This document shows positions 5,984 to 6,661 of a stretch of 6,661 nt of DNA, piece after piece. The stretch covers positions 1-6,661 of the forward strand of contig CAKZOY010000153.1 in the NCBI GenBank assembly GCA_937138275.1, written 5' to 3'. Numbering within the stretch: the stretch's first letter is position 1; each line of letters starts with the position of its first letter. Made by a program: the position numbers and the translations under genes. Source of the stretch: an uncultured Chloroflexota bacterium. GTDB taxonomy: Bacteria; Chloroflexota; Anaerolineae; B4-G1; DUEL01. The notes under the pieces are model-generated. The model saw only the letters and a list, made by a program, of their open reading frames with translations. It ran no database searches and was not told the DNA's origin.

Positions 5984-6600
5984 CCCTCCTCCCTCCCGCA
6001 GACCCACAGCAGGCCGCGACGAAGCACTTCTTGGTAGGTCGGATGGCGCATCGTCGCCGCGCAGTGGCCGGGCACCGCGTAGCACACCCGCCCCTGGCCG
6101 TACCGGTACGTCCAGAGGACCGGCACCTCCTCTCCTCTTTCCACCGCGACGAGATGGGCCTGGATCCCGGGCCGTAGTTCGTGCCGGTAGAGTTCGTCCC
6201 GGACGGTGAAAGGGGGGATGTCGCCGAAGAGACCGCTTTCGGGGACGGGCCGGACCTCAAAGTGTTCCACCGGGCCATGGCCGACGAATTTCCCGCCCAG
6301 GATGTCAAAGTAGGCAGGGGTCTCTTTGAACGACGCCGTGGCCGAATGAATGGCCAGCACCCCCCCGCCCCCGGCGACGAACTGTTCCAGCGCCTCCAGT
6401 GCGCGCTCCGATATGCGGGCGTGGTGGAAATAGAGCACCAGGGCAGCATAGTTCCTCGGGCGGGAGGGCAGCACCTCTAAAGAGCGGGCCTGTTCCCAGG
6501 CGAAACCCGCCAGCGCGGCCAGGGCCCGGCGCAGGGCCACCCGGCCCAGGAGAGGCGGATGGATGATACCGTCGGTGATTAGAAGGGCTTTGGGGTTCAT
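5980..6600 (-). CDS. ThuA-like domain protein (trehalose-utilisation family, glutamine-amidotransferase-like fold)
   Basis: A 206-residue cytoplasmic protein of the ThuA-like family. ThuA has the flavodoxin/class I amidotransferase-like fold, and in rhizobia it works with the dehydrogenase ThuB in use of trehalose and related disaccharides through 3-keto intermediates; its exact reaction is not well settled. Visible family segments are PKALLITDG (3-11), GGGGVLAIHSATASF (77-91), LGGKFVGH (101-108), VRDELY (133-138) and VLWTYRYGQGRVCYAVPGH (161-179). Length is near the family minimum, so this is a single domain without added modules and without a signal peptide. ATG 6600 is preferred because the first core strand starts just after it. 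A TTG at 6624 would add eight residues, and an in-frame stop at 6658-6660 limits any further extension. Neither start has a visible Shine-Dalgarno. The stop overlaps the oxidoreductase start by four bases (ATGA), so the pair is co-translated. It is the first gene of the visible cluster; its promoter may lie just upstream. Confidence 0.9.
   Translation of the reverse strand: MNPKALLITDGIIHPPLLGRVALRRALAALAGFAWEQARSLEVLPSRPRNYAALVLYFHHARISERALEALEQFVAGGGGVLAIHSATASFKETPAYFDILGGKFVGHGPVEHFEVRPVPESGLFGDIPPFTVRDELYRHELRPGIQAHLVAVERGEEVPVLWTYRYGQGRVCYAVPGHCAATMRHPTYQEVLRRGLLWVCGREEG
5984..5997 (-). promoter_or_regulatory. Purine-rich ribosome binding region of the oxidoreductase gene
   Basis: A 14-nt run (GGGAGGGAGGAGGG) on the minus strand abuts ATG 5981-5983. 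The GGAGG at 5992-5996 has 8-nt spacing, while the nearer AGGAGG is too close to the ATG to work well. The site lies inside the last codons of the ThuA-like gene. Confidence 0.65.
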
Positions 6601-6661
6601 AGCGTAGAGTAAGGGGTATCTCAATTGTGTAACTTTTGATGACTGATTTTCGTGTTGCTAA
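6601..6661 (-). promoter_or_regulatory. AT-rich upstream region, possible promoter of the sugar cluster
   Basis: These 61 bases are about 62% A+T (38 of 61 counted), against GC-rich surroundings, and lie directly upstream of the first minus-strand gene. No convincing -35/-10 pair, operator palindrome or Shine-Dalgarno was found, and the window ends here, so the call rests on composition and position only. Confidence 0.25.

Noticed and set aside
5132..6037. 301-residue plus-strand open frame opposite the oxidoreductase gene
   Set aside because: Shadow of the Gfo/Idh/MocA frame caused by third-position GC bias; no motifs.
5984..6085. 34-residue N-terminal extension of the oxidoreductase
   Set aside because: The extra residues come from the coding region of the ThuA-like gene, and the Rossmann strand begins right after Met at 5983.
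1..6661. Search for tRNA, rRNA, CRISPR, insertion sequence or phage features
   Set aside because: No cloverleaf-like segment, no spaced direct repeats, no transposase or integrase motif and no terminal inverted repeats were seen by eye.

Overview
The window looks like a GC-rich Chloroflexota chromosome, probably an Anaerolineae-type lineage. This rests on three things: the first protein ends in a YLPLVMR tail, which I recall as common on secreted Chloroflexota proteins; a 7-bp repeat of consensus TGCGTAT (ATACGCA on the other strand) lies between two genes; and strong G/C at third codon positions opens long spurious antisense frames. The taxonomic call is inference.

Layout. At the left edge, plus strand, is the 3' part of a beta-propeller protein with LVIVD-type repeats (2-544). 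A 124-bp convergent junction follows. Everything to the right of it is on the minus strand, so transcription runs from the right edge to the left: a ThuA-like protein (6600-5980), a Gfo/Idh/MocA oxidoreductase (5983-4988), a GPH-type sugar/cation symporter (4975-3533), a 679-residue uncharacterised protein that looks like an alpha-toroid plus beta-sandwich glycan enzyme (3475-1436), and a class III-type sirtuin (1370-669). No RNA gene, CRISPR array or insertion sequence was seen.

How the genes fit together. The first three minus-strand genes are tightly coupled: thuA-like and oxidoreductase share an ATGA overlap, and the symporter's Shine-Dalgarno overlaps the oxidoreductase stop codon. The next two genes follow after spacers of 57 and 65 bp, each with its own clear ribosome binding site. 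A sensible reading is a catabolic cluster: the symporter imports a glycoside or short oligosaccharide, the oxidoreductase and ThuA-like protein act on it in the way proposed for ThuB/ThuA keto-sugar chemistry, and the 679-residue cytoplasmic protein cleaves the glycan. The sirtuin may ride along as a deacylase. The substrate is not evident from the sequence. The 679-residue protein is the least understood gene and the best candidate for something new.
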